Both the position numbers and the translations under genes were made by a program. Below are positions 1 through 9,615 of a stretch of 64,000 bases of DNA, in pieces. This DNA is from Pseudomonas sp. Leaf48 (GTDB taxonomy: Bacteria; Pseudomonadota; Gammaproteobacteria; Pseudomonadales; Pseudomonadaceae): positions 682,056-746,055 of the forward strand of contig NZ_LMLH01000028.1 of NCBI RefSeq assembly GCF_001421885.1, written 5' to 3'. The number at the start of each line of letters is the position of its first letter. Positions within the stretch are counted from its first letter, which is position 1. Below the pieces are notes generated by a model. That model was not told the origin of the DNA. It saw nothing but the letters and a program-made list of their open reading frames with translations, and did not search any database.

Positions 1-14
1 TACGCGCCTACCCC

Positions 15-71
15 CCGGATGAACACCTCCACTCAGCCTCCCGACGGGGCGGGTGGATCAAGATCAAAAGC
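15..71 (+). repeat. Left inverted arm of a repeat cluster
   Basis: Bases 15-44 match the reverse complement of 535-564 at 25 of 30 positions, sharing a GATGAACACCT core. Bases 60-71 match the reverse complement of about 514-525 at 11 of 12. The two arms bracket the 69-bp tandem array. Whether this is one end of a larger repeated element cannot be decided because the window starts here. Confidence 0.6.
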
Positions 72-133
72 TGCAGGCGAGCTAACGCTCGGCCTGTTGA
101 GTGGTGAAAAGCGAGGGGTGTACGCCGATCCAT

Positions 134-478
134 TGTGGGAGCGGGCTTGCTCGCGAAGGCGGCCTGCCAGCCGACCAAACTCTGACGGATATCCCCGTCC
201 TCTGTGGGAGCCAGCCTGCTGGCGATGGCGGCCTGCCAGCCGACCTGTCTTTTGCGGCTGCCCCCAATCCCTGTGGAAGCTGGCTTGCCAGCAAAGGCGG
301 CCTGACAGCCGCCATGTCTCTTGCGGCTGCCCCCAATCTCTGTGGGAGCTGGCTTGCCAGCGAAGGCGGCCTGACAGCCGCCATGTCTCTTGCGGCTGTA
401 CCCAATCCCTGTGGGAGCCAGCCTGCTGGCGATGGCGACCTGCCAACCGTCCAAACCCCAGGGGAGACATGTATATCC
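134..478. repeat. Five tandem REP-like units, exact 69-bp period
   Basis: The sequence TGTGG(G/A)AGC(C/T/G) begins at 134, 203, 272, 341 and 410, always 69 bp apart. Each unit carries a REP-like head of the form TGTGGGAGCNNGCNTGCNNGC followed by GGCGGCCTG(A/C)CAGCCG. The units run in the same direction, unlike the head-to-head REPINs elsewhere in the window. Because 69 is a multiple of three, long open frames cross the array on both strands; these are period artefacts. Confidence 0.85.
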
Positions 479-509
479 GGTCCATCAGGCCGGCCGGTAG
501 GCCGCCTCG

Positions 510-564
510 CTTTTGCTTTTGATATTTTGCCTCTTCGGCAGGCCGAGCGTAGGTGTTCATCAGG
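510..564 (-). repeat. Right inverted arm of the repeat cluster
   Basis: This is the reverse-complement partner of the arm at 15-71, with the shared core AGGTGTTCATC at 551-561. The space between the arms is filled by the 69-bp array. Confidence 0.6.
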
Positions 565-790
565 GGGGTGGGCGCGCAGCGCCGTGCGGCGAAGCCGCAC
601 ACATCGAGAGGAGGTCGTAGCGAAGCAGACCGGAGGCGATGCCCCCTGATGGACACCGTAGCGAGGGAACACCGAGCCTCAGCGAGGTGCCGTACGCCGG
701 GGCAAAGCCTTTTGCTTGCTTTTCGCTGGGCCGGCACTCCGGCGTTTGGAAAAGTGAGTCGCTGTAAGAGCGAAACCATAAGCCGCCGTT
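565..790. repeat. Non-coding GC-rich repeat element
   Basis: The stretch is full of short palindromes (GGCGCGCAGCGCC, GTGCGGCGAAGCCGCAC) and ends in a segment around 735-785 that resembles the dispersed AAAAGTGAGTCGCTGTAAGAG element I associate with intergenic regions of fluorescent pseudomonads. No convincing gene is present. Call based on composition and recall, not on a search. Confidence 0.45.
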
Positions 791-792
791 AT

Positions 793-857
793 CGCAGCAA
801 CGGATATGTACACCGACGAAAAAAAACCGCCGTCACCGCAGCAACGGATATGTACAC
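793..857 (+). repeat. 21-bp direct repeat pair
   Basis: The 21-bp sequence that begins CGCAGCAACGGATATG occurs at 793-813 and again, identically, at 837-857, 44 bp apart. It lies in the otherwise gene-free stretch before the gene at 1118. From 858 to about 1100 I see nothing beyond the promoter region of that gene. Confidence 0.6.
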
Positions 858-1117
858 AAACCATCACCGCCATCACGACCGCAATCACCCCATCTAATAC
901 CCAACCATTCAGCAAAAACAAACATCCCCCCGGTTAACAAAACATAACGTGTCGTCGATTGTCAGCCCTTCAAAAACACCGATAGGATAAGCCAGCTTCC
1001 GAAGGGGCTCTGGATTGCGGGTTTCAGAACCATGCTCTGAAAAGACTGATCCAGACACGCACCCTTACGGCGCCCTGAAAGGTTGAACGACCTAACAATA
1101 ATAATGGGGGAAGGTCT

Positions 1118-2170
1118 ATGAGTGAGCCTGTCATGGGTGTGGGTATCTGCCGCCCGCCGGCGTTGCGCAAAATCGCGTTGCTGGCTACAGCGCTCTCGCT
1201 GCTGGGCTCTGCCATGCTGTCGGCACCTGTGCTGGCTGCGGCTGCGCCGGCATCCGACGTTGTTTATTCCATTGAATCGGCCAAGGCTGCGAAAAGCCTG
1301 ATGCTCGATGTCGTGCACGCAGGCAAGCGCCTGGTGGCGGTCGGGGATCGCGGGCACATTCTGTATTCCGATGACCAGGGTACGACCTGGACTCAAGCCA
1401 GGGTCCCGACCCGGGCACTGCTGACGTCGGTGTTTTTCGTCGATGACAAGCACGGCTGGGCCGTCGGCCATGATGCACAGATCCTCGCCAGCGAGGACGG
1501 TGGTATCACCTGGACCAAGCAATTCGAAGATTTGAAGCGCGAATCGCCGCTGCTGGATGTCTGGTTCAAGGACGTCGACAGCGGCTTTGCCGTGGGTGCC
1601 TATGGCGCCTTGCTGGAAACCACCGACGGTGGCAAGCACTGGGAAGATGTCAGCGATCGCCTGGACAACGAAGACCAGTTCCACCTCAACGGGCTCGCGG
1701 CGGTCAAGGATGCCGGGCTGTTCATCGTCGGCGAGCAGGGCAGCATGTTCCGTTCCGCCGACTGGGGCCAGACCTGGGAAAAGCTCGAAGGTCCGTATGA
1801 AGGCTCGCTGTTCGGGGTGATCGGCACAGCGCAACCTTCGACCTTGCTGGCCTATGGTTTGCGCGGCAACCTCTACCGCTCCAGTGATTTCGGCAGCACC
1901 TGGCAGCAGATCGAACTCAAGGCCCAACGCGGCGATCTGGAGTTCGGCCTGTCCGGCGGCACACTGCTTGAGGATGGTTCGATCGTGATCGTCGGCAACG
2001 GCGGCTCGGTGGTTCGCAGCAGCGACAATGGCGAAACCTTCAACGTGGTCAATCGCCCGGATCGCATCTCCGTCTCGGCGGTCACGGCGGCGGGCAATGG
2101 TAATCTGATCTTGGCCGGGCAGGGCGGCGTTCGCGTCACTTCGGCCAACGGCACCGAGGCGGGAAAATGA
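1118..2170 (+). CDS. YCF48/BNR-repeat beta-propeller protein, exported
   Basis: A 350-residue protein with an N-terminal signal peptide: a hydrophobic run from about residue 20, with likely cleavage after the Ala-rich stretch near 40-43. The mature part has repeated W-containing BNR blades (DDQGTTW, DGGITW, DGGKHW, DWGQTW, DFGSTW, DNGETF), typical of the YCF48/photosystem II stability-factor fold. ATG 1118 follows a GGGGGAAGG Shine-Dalgarno. The stop lies 28 bp before an MMPL transporter gene, so the two form an operon. In other pseudomonads this pair often travels with DUF1302 and DUF1329 genes, which are absent here. The precise role is unknown; an envelope partner of the transporter is an inference. 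Confidence 0.85.
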   Translation: MSEPVMGVGICRPPALRKIALLATALSLLGSAMLSAPVLAAAAPASDVVYSIESAKAAKSLMLDVVHAGKRLVAVGDRGHILYSDDQGTTWTQARVPTRALLTSVFFVDDKHGWAVGHDAQILASEDGGITWTKQFEDLKRESPLLDVWFKDVDSGFAVGAYGALLETTDGGKHWEDVSDRLDNEDQFHLNGLAAVKDAGLFIVGEQGSMFRSADWGQTWEKLEGPYEGSLFGVIGTAQPSTLLAYGLRGNLYRSSDFGSTWQQIELKAQRGDLEFGLSGGTLLEDGSIVIVGNGGSVVRSSDNGETFNVVNRPDRISVSAVTAAGNGNLILAGQGGVRVTSANGTEAGK

Positions 2171-2198
2171 GCCGGGTTAATAATAAGAAGGTGCAGCT

Positions 2199-4583
2199 AT
2201 GACTTCCCTGAGCACTCCTCATCAGGAAAAGGCGACGCTCCTTGAGCGCCTGATTTTCAACAACCGCCCGGCAGTGATCTTCATCTGCCTGATGGTCAGC
2301 GTTTTCCTGTTCTGGCAGGCGACGCTGATTCGGCCGTCCACCAGTTTCGAAAAGATGATCCCGCTGGAGCATCCATTCATTCAAAAGATGATGGAGCACC
2401 GCAATGACCTGGCGAACCTGGGCAATACCGTGCGGATTTCGGTGGAAGCCACCGATGGCGACATCTTCTCCAAGGAATACATGGAGACCCTGCGCCAGAT
2501 CAACGACGAGGTGTTCTACATCTCCGGCGTCGATCGTTCCGGCCTCAAGTCGCTGTGGAGTCCGAGCGTACGCTGGACCGAAGTGACCGAGGAGGGCTTC
2601 GCCGGCGGTGAAGTGATCCCGCAAAGCTACAACGGCTCCCAGCAAAGCCTCGACCTGCTGCGCAACAACGTGCTCAAGTCCGGGCAAGTCGGGCGCCTGG
2701 TGGCCAACGACTTCAAGTCGAGCATCGTCGACATCCCGTTGCTGGAGTCCTACCCGGACCCGCAGGACCAAGGCAAGTTGCTGGCGCTGGACTACCGCAA
2801 GTTCTCCCACGAGCTTGAAGACAAGATCCGCAACAAGTTCGAAGCGCAGAACCCCAACGTCAAGATCCATATCGTCGGTTTCGCCAAGAAGGTTGGCGAC
2901 CTGATCGATGGCCTGGTGATGGTGGTGATGTTCTTCGGCGTTGCCTTCGTCATTACCCTGATCCTGCTCTACTGGTTCACCAACTGCATGCGCAGCACCG
3001 TGGCCGTATTGAGTACGACGCTGGTGGCGGTGATCTGGCAGCTGGGCTTGATGCACTTCTTCGGCTTCGGGCTTGATCCGTATTCGATGCTGGTGCCGTT
3101 CCTGATCTTCGCCATCGGTATTTCCCACGGCGTGCAGAAGATCAACGGCATTGCCCTGCAATCGAGCGAGGCCGACAACGCCTTGACCGCTGCACGGCGA
3201 ACCTTCCGCCAACTGTTCCTGCCGGGGATGATCGCGATTCTGGCCGATGCGGTGGGTTTCATCACGCTGCTGATCATCGATATCGGCGTGATCCGTGAGC
3301 TGGCCATCGGTGCATCCATCGGCGTGGCAGTTATCGTGTTCACCAACCTGATCCTGCTGCCGGTGGCGATTTCCTATGTCGGCATCAGCAAGCGTGCAGT
3401 CGAGCGCAGCAAGAAGGACGCCCACCGCGAGCATCCGTTCTGGCGCCTGCTGGCTAACTTTGCCAGCGCGAAAGTCGCTCCGGTGTCCATTCTGCTGGCG
3501 TTGATCGCCTTTGGTGGCGGCCTCTGGTACAGCCAGAACCTGAAAATCGGCGACCTCGACCAGGGCGCGCCGGAGTTGCGTCCGGACTCGCGCTACAACA
3601 AGGACAACAACTTCATCATCAGCAACTACTCCACCAGTTCCGACGTGCTGGTGGTGATGGTCAAGACCAAGGCCGAAGGCTGCTCGCGTTACGAGGCCAT
3701 GGGGCCGATCGACGAACTGATGTGGAAGATGCAGAACACCGAGGGCGTGCAGTCGGCGATTTCCCTGGTGACCGTGTCCAAGCAGATGATCAAGGGCATG
3801 AATGAGGGCAACCTGAAATGGGAAACCCTGTCGCGCAACCCCGACGTGCTGAACAACTCGATTGCCCGGGCCGACGGCCTGTACAACAACAGTTGCTCGC
3901 TGGCGCCGGTGCTGGTGTTCCTCAACGATCACAAGGCCGAAACCCTTGACCGTGCGGTGCATGCGGTGCAGGAATTCGCCAAGGAGAACAACAAGGACGG
4001 CCTGGAATTCATCCTCGCCGCCGGTAACGCCGGGATTGAAGCGGCCACCAACGAGGTGATCAAGGAATCCGAGTTGACCATCCTGATCCTGGTGTACATC
4101 TGTGTCGCGACCATGTGCATGATCACCTTCCGTTCCTGGGCGGCGACCCTGTGCATCGTGCTGCCTCTGGTGCTGACCTCGGTACTGGGTAACGCCCTGA
4201 TGGCCTTCATGGGCATCGGCGTGAAGGTCGCGACCCTGCCGGTCGTGGCGCTGGGCGTGGGTATTGGCGTGGACTACGGCATCTACATCTACAGCCGTCT
4301 GGAAAGTTTCCTGCGCGCCGGCCTGCCGCTGCAAGAGGCTTACTACCAGACCCTGAAGTCCACCGGTAAAGCCGTGCTGTTCACCGGCCTGTGCCTGGCC
4401 ATCGGCGTGTGCACCTGGATCTTCTCGGCCATCAAGTTCCAGGCCGACATGGGCCTGATGCTGACCTTCATGCTGCTGTGGAACATGTTCGGTGCGCTGT
4501 GGCTGCTGCCGGCACTGGCGCGGTTCCTGATCAAGCCGGAGAAGCTGGCGGGGCAGAAGGGCAATTCGCTGTTCGCCCACTGA
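2199..4583 (+). CDS. MMPL-family RND transporter
   Basis: A 794-residue inner-membrane protein with the RND/MMPL layout: TM1 near residues 25-42, a large periplasmic domain, a bundle of helices around 230-400, then a second periplasmic domain (about 430-620) and a second bundle (about 625-780). The second half has the conserved GVGIGVDYGIYIYSRL helix typical of the hydrophobe-exporter branch of RND proteins. ATG 2199 is preceded by AAGAAGG. It follows the YCF48-like gene directly. Likely to move lipids or other hydrophobic substrates across the envelope; the substrate cannot be read from the sequence. No periplasmic adaptor or outer-membrane channel gene is adjacent. Confidence 0.88.
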   Translation: MTSLSTPHQEKATLLERLIFNNRPAVIFICLMVSVFLFWQATLIRPSTSFEKMIPLEHPFIQKMMEHRNDLANLGNTVRISVEATDGDIFSKEYMETLRQINDEVFYISGVDRSGLKSLWSPSVRWTEVTEEGFAGGEVIPQSYNGSQQSLDLLRNNVLKSGQVGRLVANDFKSSIVDIPLLESYPDPQDQGKLLALDYRKFSHELEDKIRNKFEAQNPNVKIHIVGFAKKVGDLIDGLVMVVMFFGVAFVITLILLYWFTNCMRSTVAVLSTTLVAVIWQLGLMHFFGFGLDPYSMLVPFLIFAIGISHGVQKINGIALQSSEADNALTAARRTFRQLFLPGMIAILADAVGFITLLIIDIGVIRELAIGASIGVAVIVFTNLILLPVAISYVGISKRAVERSKKDAHREHPFWRLLANFASAKVAPVSILLALIAFGGGLWYSQNLKIGDLDQGAPELRPDSRYNKDNNFIISNYSTSSDVLVVMVKTKAEGCSRYEAMGPIDELMWKMQNTEGVQSAISLVTVSKQMIKGMNEGNLKWETLSRNPDVLNNSIARADGLYNNSCSLAPVLVFLNDHKAETLDRAVHAVQEFAKENNKDGLEFILAAGNAGIEAATNEVIKESELTILILVYICVATMCMITFRSWAATLCIVLPLVLTSVLGNALMAFMGIGVKVATLPVVALGVGIGVDYGIYIYSRLESFLRAGLPLQEAYYQTLKSTGKAVLFTGLCLAIGVCTWIFSAIKFQADMGLMLTFMLLWNMFGALWLLPALARFLIKPEKLAGQKGNSLFAH

Positions 4584-4597
4584 TCCTGTGCCAATGA

Positions 4598-4633
4598 ACA
4601 ACGCCGCGACTTTGATCGCGGCGTTGTGCTTTG
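4598..4633. terminator. Rho-independent-type hairpin between convergent genes
   Basis: A perfect 12-bp stem ACAACGCCGCGA / TCGCGGCGTTGT (4598-4609 with 4616-4627) with a 6-nt loop. A short T-rich tail follows on the plus strand. It sits between the MMPL gene and the convergent large gene. Confidence 0.75.
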
Positions 4634-4640
4634 TGCGTTA

Positions 4641-7600
4641 TCAAGAAGTGTAAAAGAACAGCTTTCTGGCCATGTCGGGCGATACCTTGCTGCGCCAGAT
4701 TCGCGCAACTTCCTTGTTGTCCCGCGCTTGCTTGAGTTGGGCCTTGAACCCGATGTTGCGTTGGTCCGCGCGTTTCAAGTGCCCGACGCTATAGTCCATC
4801 TCGGGGCCGGCGCTGCCGACATAGTGAAAATGGGCATACCACAGGACTTCATTGGACTGTTTGTCCCTGATGGCAAACTCCGTTAGATAGTCCTTCGCGT
4901 GGGTGGCTTCGCGGGTTTTCACCAAGTGAATATCCAGCTCTTCGCTTTTCCATAACGCAAACACCTTGTCCGGTGTCGGCGCTTGCCTTTTGTATCCGGC
5001 ATTGCGGTATTGCCGACCTGCTTCCCGCAAGTCCTGTGCCTGGGCGCGAAAATCTTCGATGGCTGTCAGTGTCTCCTGGGGTGGATTTTCAAGGCGGCCC
5101 AGCTCGTCGATGATTGAGTCCAGTTCTTCGGCGAGCTGCTCCAGCAGGCGGTTCCATTCCCAAGGGCTCTTTTCTTCGCGCAATACAGGGTCATCGAGTT
5201 GTTTGATTTCGCGGTTAATCATTTTGACCCGTTTTTCGCGCTCCAGCAGCAGCTTGCGCCCTTGCGCAATAATGGTTGCCGCCGACCGTGCTGGCGGTTT
5301 TGCCGGGACAGGTGCTGCCTGTACCACTTCAACGTAGATATTTTCCTGCGGGTTTTTACGAAAGGTGCCGATGATCGCGCCGGATTGAAAATCGTGGATG
5401 TCGATGAATTCTCCTTGCGCGTCGGGTTGCGACGGGCGAACGTCTCCGACGAGCGTGCCTTTGTTGCGTGATTTGAACACGCGCTTGCTGTCTGATTTGC
5501 GGCTTTGCGGCTTTGACGTGGAAGGCAATACTTTAGCCTCCTCGACCTCCAGGATGGCATCAGCCAGGTCTTGCTCGGCGAGAACGCGAGCTTCGTCCAG
5601 GCGGCGTATAAAACCGTCCTTGTATTGCACGCGCACATGGCGCGAACCCAGCTCCTCGAGCGCTCGGGTTGCATGGTCACTGAGCGCGTACTGCTTGATT
5701 GCGCTTTCATAAAGCGAAATACGTTCATCCGGCGAGTAGCCGCGCCTGCTGCGAGTTTCAATGTGTGCGATATACGCCGATTGAAATTGATTGCCGGCCA
5801 TCTGGCTGATGAAGAAAGCCTCGGTCTCGTTATCGATCATGCCTGTTCGGACAAGCGTCAGTTCTTTATGGATATTGAGCGATTGCAGCTTCAGGTTGTC
5901 GGAAAAGTACACCTCTGGCAGCTGGACCTGCCTTAAAAGTGTATCGCGGGCAGCCGCCCCTGCCGCCGAGACCTTGCCCATTTCCTCAAGGGTTTGCTCC
6001 TGCCATATCGCGCACTCGATCAGCGCGTCTGCCCTGGTCAGATCAACTTTATGCAGCGCAAAAAACTCCTCATACGCGTCCGTTTCGCCACGGCGCATCT
6101 GCTCATCCATCCGGCGCAGCAGCGCTGACACACGTTCACCTCGCGAGGTAATGAACAGGTCACGACCAAGGTCGCGCAGCATGCCGCTGTAGATAATTTG
6201 TACGGTTGAGATGTTGGACAGCGCGTGCAATTGCTCCCTCTCGTGCACGGCTGCGTTGTCCAGCGCACGGATTCGGGTGAGGATGTCCAGCAGTTCCCGG
6301 CGTACCGGTTTGGATTCATCCATGCGTCGTCGCAATAAGCGCATGGTGACCTCTAATGCAATCTGGGCTGCCCGGGTTTTTTCCTGCTCGACTTGATGCT
6401 CCTGTGTGATCCGGTCCTTCTCCGTTGGCGAGGCCGCTTCCAGGTTGTCGAAGGCAGTCACCAGCTTTTCCCGCTGCAACTCAAAATCGGACCTGGCCTG
6501 GCGGACGCTGGTGAGTGCTTGATTTTGCGTGGTGACAAGCGTTTCGAGTCGAGCATTGATCTGTTGTTTATCGATCATCAGTTGCGCAACGCTGGCGGCG
6601 ACTTCTGCGCGCTTGGCTTGAATCCTGCTTTTGGGTCCGCCACCTGTCAGCTTGAGGCCGCGATCAAGTGTCCAGTGACCCAGGCCATCGGTTTTAAGTT
6701 TGATGCCAGGATGGCCAGGCTTTTGTGGATGAATAATGAAAACCTCGCCAGAACCTGGAACGACGCTCACTCGGAAAAACAGCCCGGCGACCGACGCATG
6801 CCAGGTGTTGTCGATCTTGAAAAGTCCTTTGAGCGTGCCTATAGCAATCGGCTCGACCGGCTCTTTTGGCCAGTCGACACGTACGCTCTGCAGTTTTGCC
6901 AGCAGTCGCGCCGCGGATGAATCGCGCGCCAGGGTTTTGTCGAAGTCGAGCAGCGTTGTGCCGCCCCCCGGTGGTTCCGAGGGCAGTCCGACAGTACCTG
7001 GCTTGATGAGGTGGGCCGGTGGCGCGGGTTGATCGGGCGGCCGGCGCAGTGGTTCCAGCAGCACCCTCAAGCCTGTGTCTTTCTCAATCGTAATGGGGGC
7101 GTCCGTTGAGTCCGGGGACTGCACTGCGTGCAGCAACACCATGGCAATGTTCAGCAGAAAATCGATCCATGCCGGGTCACGTATGCTGGGGTCAGTGCTG
7201 GAGAGTGCAGGAATATCCTCGATGAGGCTATTGGTCAGCGACACCATCCAGCCGGCCAGCATCAGCGGTGTGCCGAGCGGCAACGCCAGTACCGTGTTGA
7301 AGAGCAGCCAGCCGCCTTCGCGTAAAATCGCCCATCGGCTCTCGGTGTTGGAAATGGAGTCACGGTCGGCCAGGTCGACCAACGCCCGGGCATTGCTGCC
7401 AAACAGGTACTCCATCAGTTTGCCGTTGTGCAGCGACGCCAGCAGTTCTTCGCCGGACGCTGCGGTGGTCAAGGTAGCGGGGCGGGGTTTGTCCGGCAGG
7501 CCGAAGGGGTCCAGTGGGGTAAAATGGACGATGTGCGGTTCCTTGAAACCACCCAGGTCATAAATTGGCCGGGCACGGTCCGACAGCCAGGTCAGCACGC

Positions 7601-9449
7601 TGGTCTGGATCTCGCCCGGTTCGGCAATGGCGGCGAGCAGTGCTGCACGAGTCGGGTATTGGTGCAAAGACTGCTGGTAGACAGGGCGGTAAAGGATATG
7701 CGGGCCGCGGTCGATGTCGGCGGGTTCGATCACAAACATGTTGGTGACCTCGTCCGCGTCGGCTCCCGGCTTGCGCAGCAACGCCAGCGGCCGGATGACA
7801 ATATCGTCTTCGCCGACGAGCTGATCGGAACGGGCGGGCTGTACCAGCGCGGCAATCAACTGGTAGCCACGGCGGGTAAACCCGCGTTCACCCTTGATCG
7901 CCAGCGCCAATGCGTCCAGCGGTAATGTCACCTTGAGTTCATTGGCAAAAAGAACTTCGCGGTTTCGGGCGTCAGCGTCGTCACTTAACAGGAGCTGTTT
8001 GATCCTCTCGGGAAAGTGCTTGCCGATATCGACTTTGCTGACCAGCCCAAGCAGGTACTCAGGTGTCATCCATTGCGCCAGTGGTTTTCCATCAAGGTGG
8101 CGCAGGGTCATGCTGCCCTTGGGTTTTCCCGCCAGATTTTTCAGGGCCAGGTCGGTCAGGGACATTTTCACTGATTCCAGGTAGCCGCTGCCCAGATCAC
8201 CGACGGGAACGTGAAAGGTCAACTCCAGGTCATCGGACGATACATCTGGTGCGTCGGAGTGATCCGCCACCATCTGCTCGTGCAGCGTTCGGGCAGTGAA
8301 TGCCCGGATGTCCTCGATACCTTCGGCCCAGGATTTGCCCTTGGCGGTTTGCCGGGCGCCAGCGAGCTCCAGGCTGTGCTTGCGGTAAGCCAGTTGATCG
8401 GCAATCGCTGCGTCCTTGAGCCATGATGGCAAGGTCGATTGCAACAGGCGCAGGGGTTGGCGTTGCATCGGTGGCGCGTCGGCGAATAGCGAAACCGGGT
8501 CAGTTACCCTTGCGTAAAGGTTTTCCAGTTCGCTTGCGCTGATGCTTGCGGGAAGCTTGATCGCGGCGAGGTCTTCCAGTTGCTGATTGAGCAGCAGGGC
8601 GGCCTGCACGTCGAAAATGTTGCCGTCGGGCTCGTAGCGCTTCCAGGTGAATGCATCGAGCTGCAGTGGCTGTTGCACCCTCTGTCCCCATGCCTGGCTG
8701 AACTCATCAATGGAGGCATAGGATTCAAGAGTTCCGGACAGGCTGCACAGCAGTGCCCTCGCGCCCTGGGTGACCAGCAGGTCGGTGGATTGGAATGACG
8801 CAGACAGCAGGCCCTTTGATGCAGTGGCTTGCAGGGTATAGGCGTGGATGGCCGGTTCAGCAGGGCGGTCTTGCAAGCACGGATGATCGGCCAGTTGCCG
8901 CAGTATTGTCCCGTCGGTGCCCGACTGGCGCACGGCTGCGGCTCTGAGAGAGTCGCGCAGTTGGTCGCTCAGCCATTGCAAGCGACTGCAATCAGCATTA
9001 CCTGGTTCACTCCAGTAGTCGGCCAAGGCTTGCTGGAAACCGATGTGCAGAATCGAAGGGAGCTCGCGAATGACATCTTCGAGCATCGACAGGCCGGGCC
9101 AGGTGCTTTCAGTGGTGTCGCCAATCGAGAGGAAGGTGACTTTTTGCCGCTGTGCATCGACCAGACGGACTGGACGATCAGCCGTTGCGGTGGAAAAAAC
9201 AGGCGCATTGCCACTGGCCAGATAGCTCAATACGACATCGACCAATGAGTGGCTGGAGTAGCCCCCGGTGTCATCGGGGAAGTCGAGGAAGATCGAGCTG
9301 ATGTCGGTATTGAGCGGGGCGGTTTTTTCGACGATCTGCTGCTCGAGCATCTTCGTCAAAACCGAGCGTAGTGTCGGGCGGTTGGCAAATTGTGTTCTGA
9401 CAGCGAGGGCCAGAATGTTCAACGGGGAGGTCGAGGCGGGTATCGACAT
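4641..9449 (-). CDS. Very large DUF6543 / dermonecrotic-toxin-like protein
   Basis: About 1602 residues. I chose ATG 9449 (protein begins MSIPASTSPLNIL) because AAGGA lies just upstream; the open frame extends further 5' without a good ribosome site. The architecture resembles the large Pseudomonas proteins annotated DUF6543 or dermonecrotic toxin: a long mixed N-terminal half, two hydrophobic segments near residues 705-735 and 755-780, a Gln/Lys/Glu-rich coiled-coil region about 930-1130, and a basic C-terminal globular part ending in KLFFYTS. There is no signal peptide. It is monocistronic: a terminator lies downstream, and the gntR gene ends 166 bp upstream. The family is often proposed to be an effector or toxin, but I see no catalytic motif that settles function. 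Family assignment is from recall. Confidence 0.7.
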   Translation of the reverse strand: MSIPASTSPLNILALAVRTQFANRPTLRSVLTKMLEQQIVEKTAPLNTDISSIFLDFPDDTGGYSSHSLVDVVLSYLASGNAPVFSTATADRPVRLVDAQRQKVTFLSIGDTTESTWPGLSMLEDVIRELPSILHIGFQQALADYWSEPGNADCSRLQWLSDQLRDSLRAAAVRQSGTDGTILRQLADHPCLQDRPAEPAIHAYTLQATASKGLLSASFQSTDLLVTQGARALLCSLSGTLESYASIDEFSQAWGQRVQQPLQLDAFTWKRYEPDGNIFDVQAALLLNQQLEDLAAIKLPASISASELENLYARVTDPVSLFADAPPMQRQPLRLLQSTLPSWLKDAAIADQLAYRKHSLELAGARQTAKGKSWAEGIEDIRAFTARTLHEQMVADHSDAPDVSSDDLELTFHVPVGDLGSGYLESVKMSLTDLALKNLAGKPKGSMTLRHLDGKPLAQWMTPEYLLGLVSKVDIGKHFPERIKQLLLSDDADARNREVLFANELKVTLPLDALALAIKGERGFTRRGYQLIAALVQPARSDQLVGEDDIVIRPLALLRKPGADADEVTNMFVIEPADIDRGPHILYRPVYQQSLHQYPTRAALLAAIAEPGEIQTSVLTWLSDRARPIYDLGGFKEPHIVHFTPLDPFGLPDKPRPATLTTAASGEELLASLHNGKLMEYLFGSNARALVDLADRDSISNTESRWAILREGGWLLFNTVLALPLGTPLMLAGWMVSLTNSLIEDIPALSSTDPSIRDPAWIDFLLNIAMVLLHAVQSPDSTDAPITIEKDTGLRVLLEPLRRPPDQPAPPAHLIKPGTVGLPSEPPGGGTTLLDFDKTLARDSSAARLLAKLQSVRVDWPKEPVEPIAIGTLKGLFKIDNTWHASVAGLFFRVSVVPGSGEVFIIHPQKPGHPGIKLKTDGLGHWTLDRGLKLTGGGPKSRIQAKRAEVAASVAQLMIDKQQINARLETLVTTQNQALTSVRQARSDFELQREKLVTAFDNLEAASPTEKDRITQEHQVEQEKTRAAQIALEVTMRLLRRRMDESKPVRRELLDILTRIRALDNAAVHEREQLHALSNISTVQIIYSGMLRDLGRDLFITSRGERVSALLRRMDEQMRRGETDAYEEFFALHKVDLTRADALIECAIWQEQTLEEMGKVSAAGAAARDTLLRQVQLPEVYFSDNLKLQSLNIHKELTLVRTGMIDNETEAFFISQMAGNQFQSAYIAHIETRSRRGYSPDERISLYESAIKQYALSDHATRALEELGSRHVRVQYKDGFIRRLDEARVLAEQDLADAILEVEEAKVLPSTSKPQSRKSDSKRVFKSRNKGTLVGDVRPSQPDAQGEFIDIHDFQSGAIIGTFRKNPQENIYVEVVQAAPVPAKPPARSAATIIAQGRKLLLEREKRVKMINREIKQLDDPVLREEKSPWEWNRLLEQLAEELDSIIDELGRLENPPQETLTAIEDFRAQAQDLREAGRQYRNAGYKRQAPTPDKVFALWKSEELDIHLVKTREATHAKDYLTEFAIRDKQSNEVLWYAHFHYVGSAGPEMDYSVGHLKRADQRNIGFKAQLKQARDNKEVARIWRSKVSPDMARKLFFYTS

Positions 9450-9615
9450 GGGCGCATTCCTTGGCAGTTGGGCTGATACAGCGCCGCCTGCACAAGGCAT
9501 GGGCGACGCCGAGCTGTAGGGCCAAGGTATTGCGCGAAAGAGATTGAAGTGCGTTAGTGCGATACCACCGCCCAGCGCTGAAATTGTGCTAGTGGCAGTC
9601 GATTGCCATGTGCCC

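Noticed and set aside
33..779. Long minus-strand frame (248 codons) and several overlapping plus-strand frames across the first kilobase
   Set aside because: They run through the 69-bp REP array, whose period is a multiple of three, and give repetitive Cys/Arg/Trp-rich peptides on both strands.
2136..4601. 821-codon minus-strand frame antisense to the MMPL gene
   Set aside because: The peptide is His/Gln/Asp/Arg-rich low-complexity, typical of the antisense frame of a GC-rich gene; the plus frame has the transporter features.
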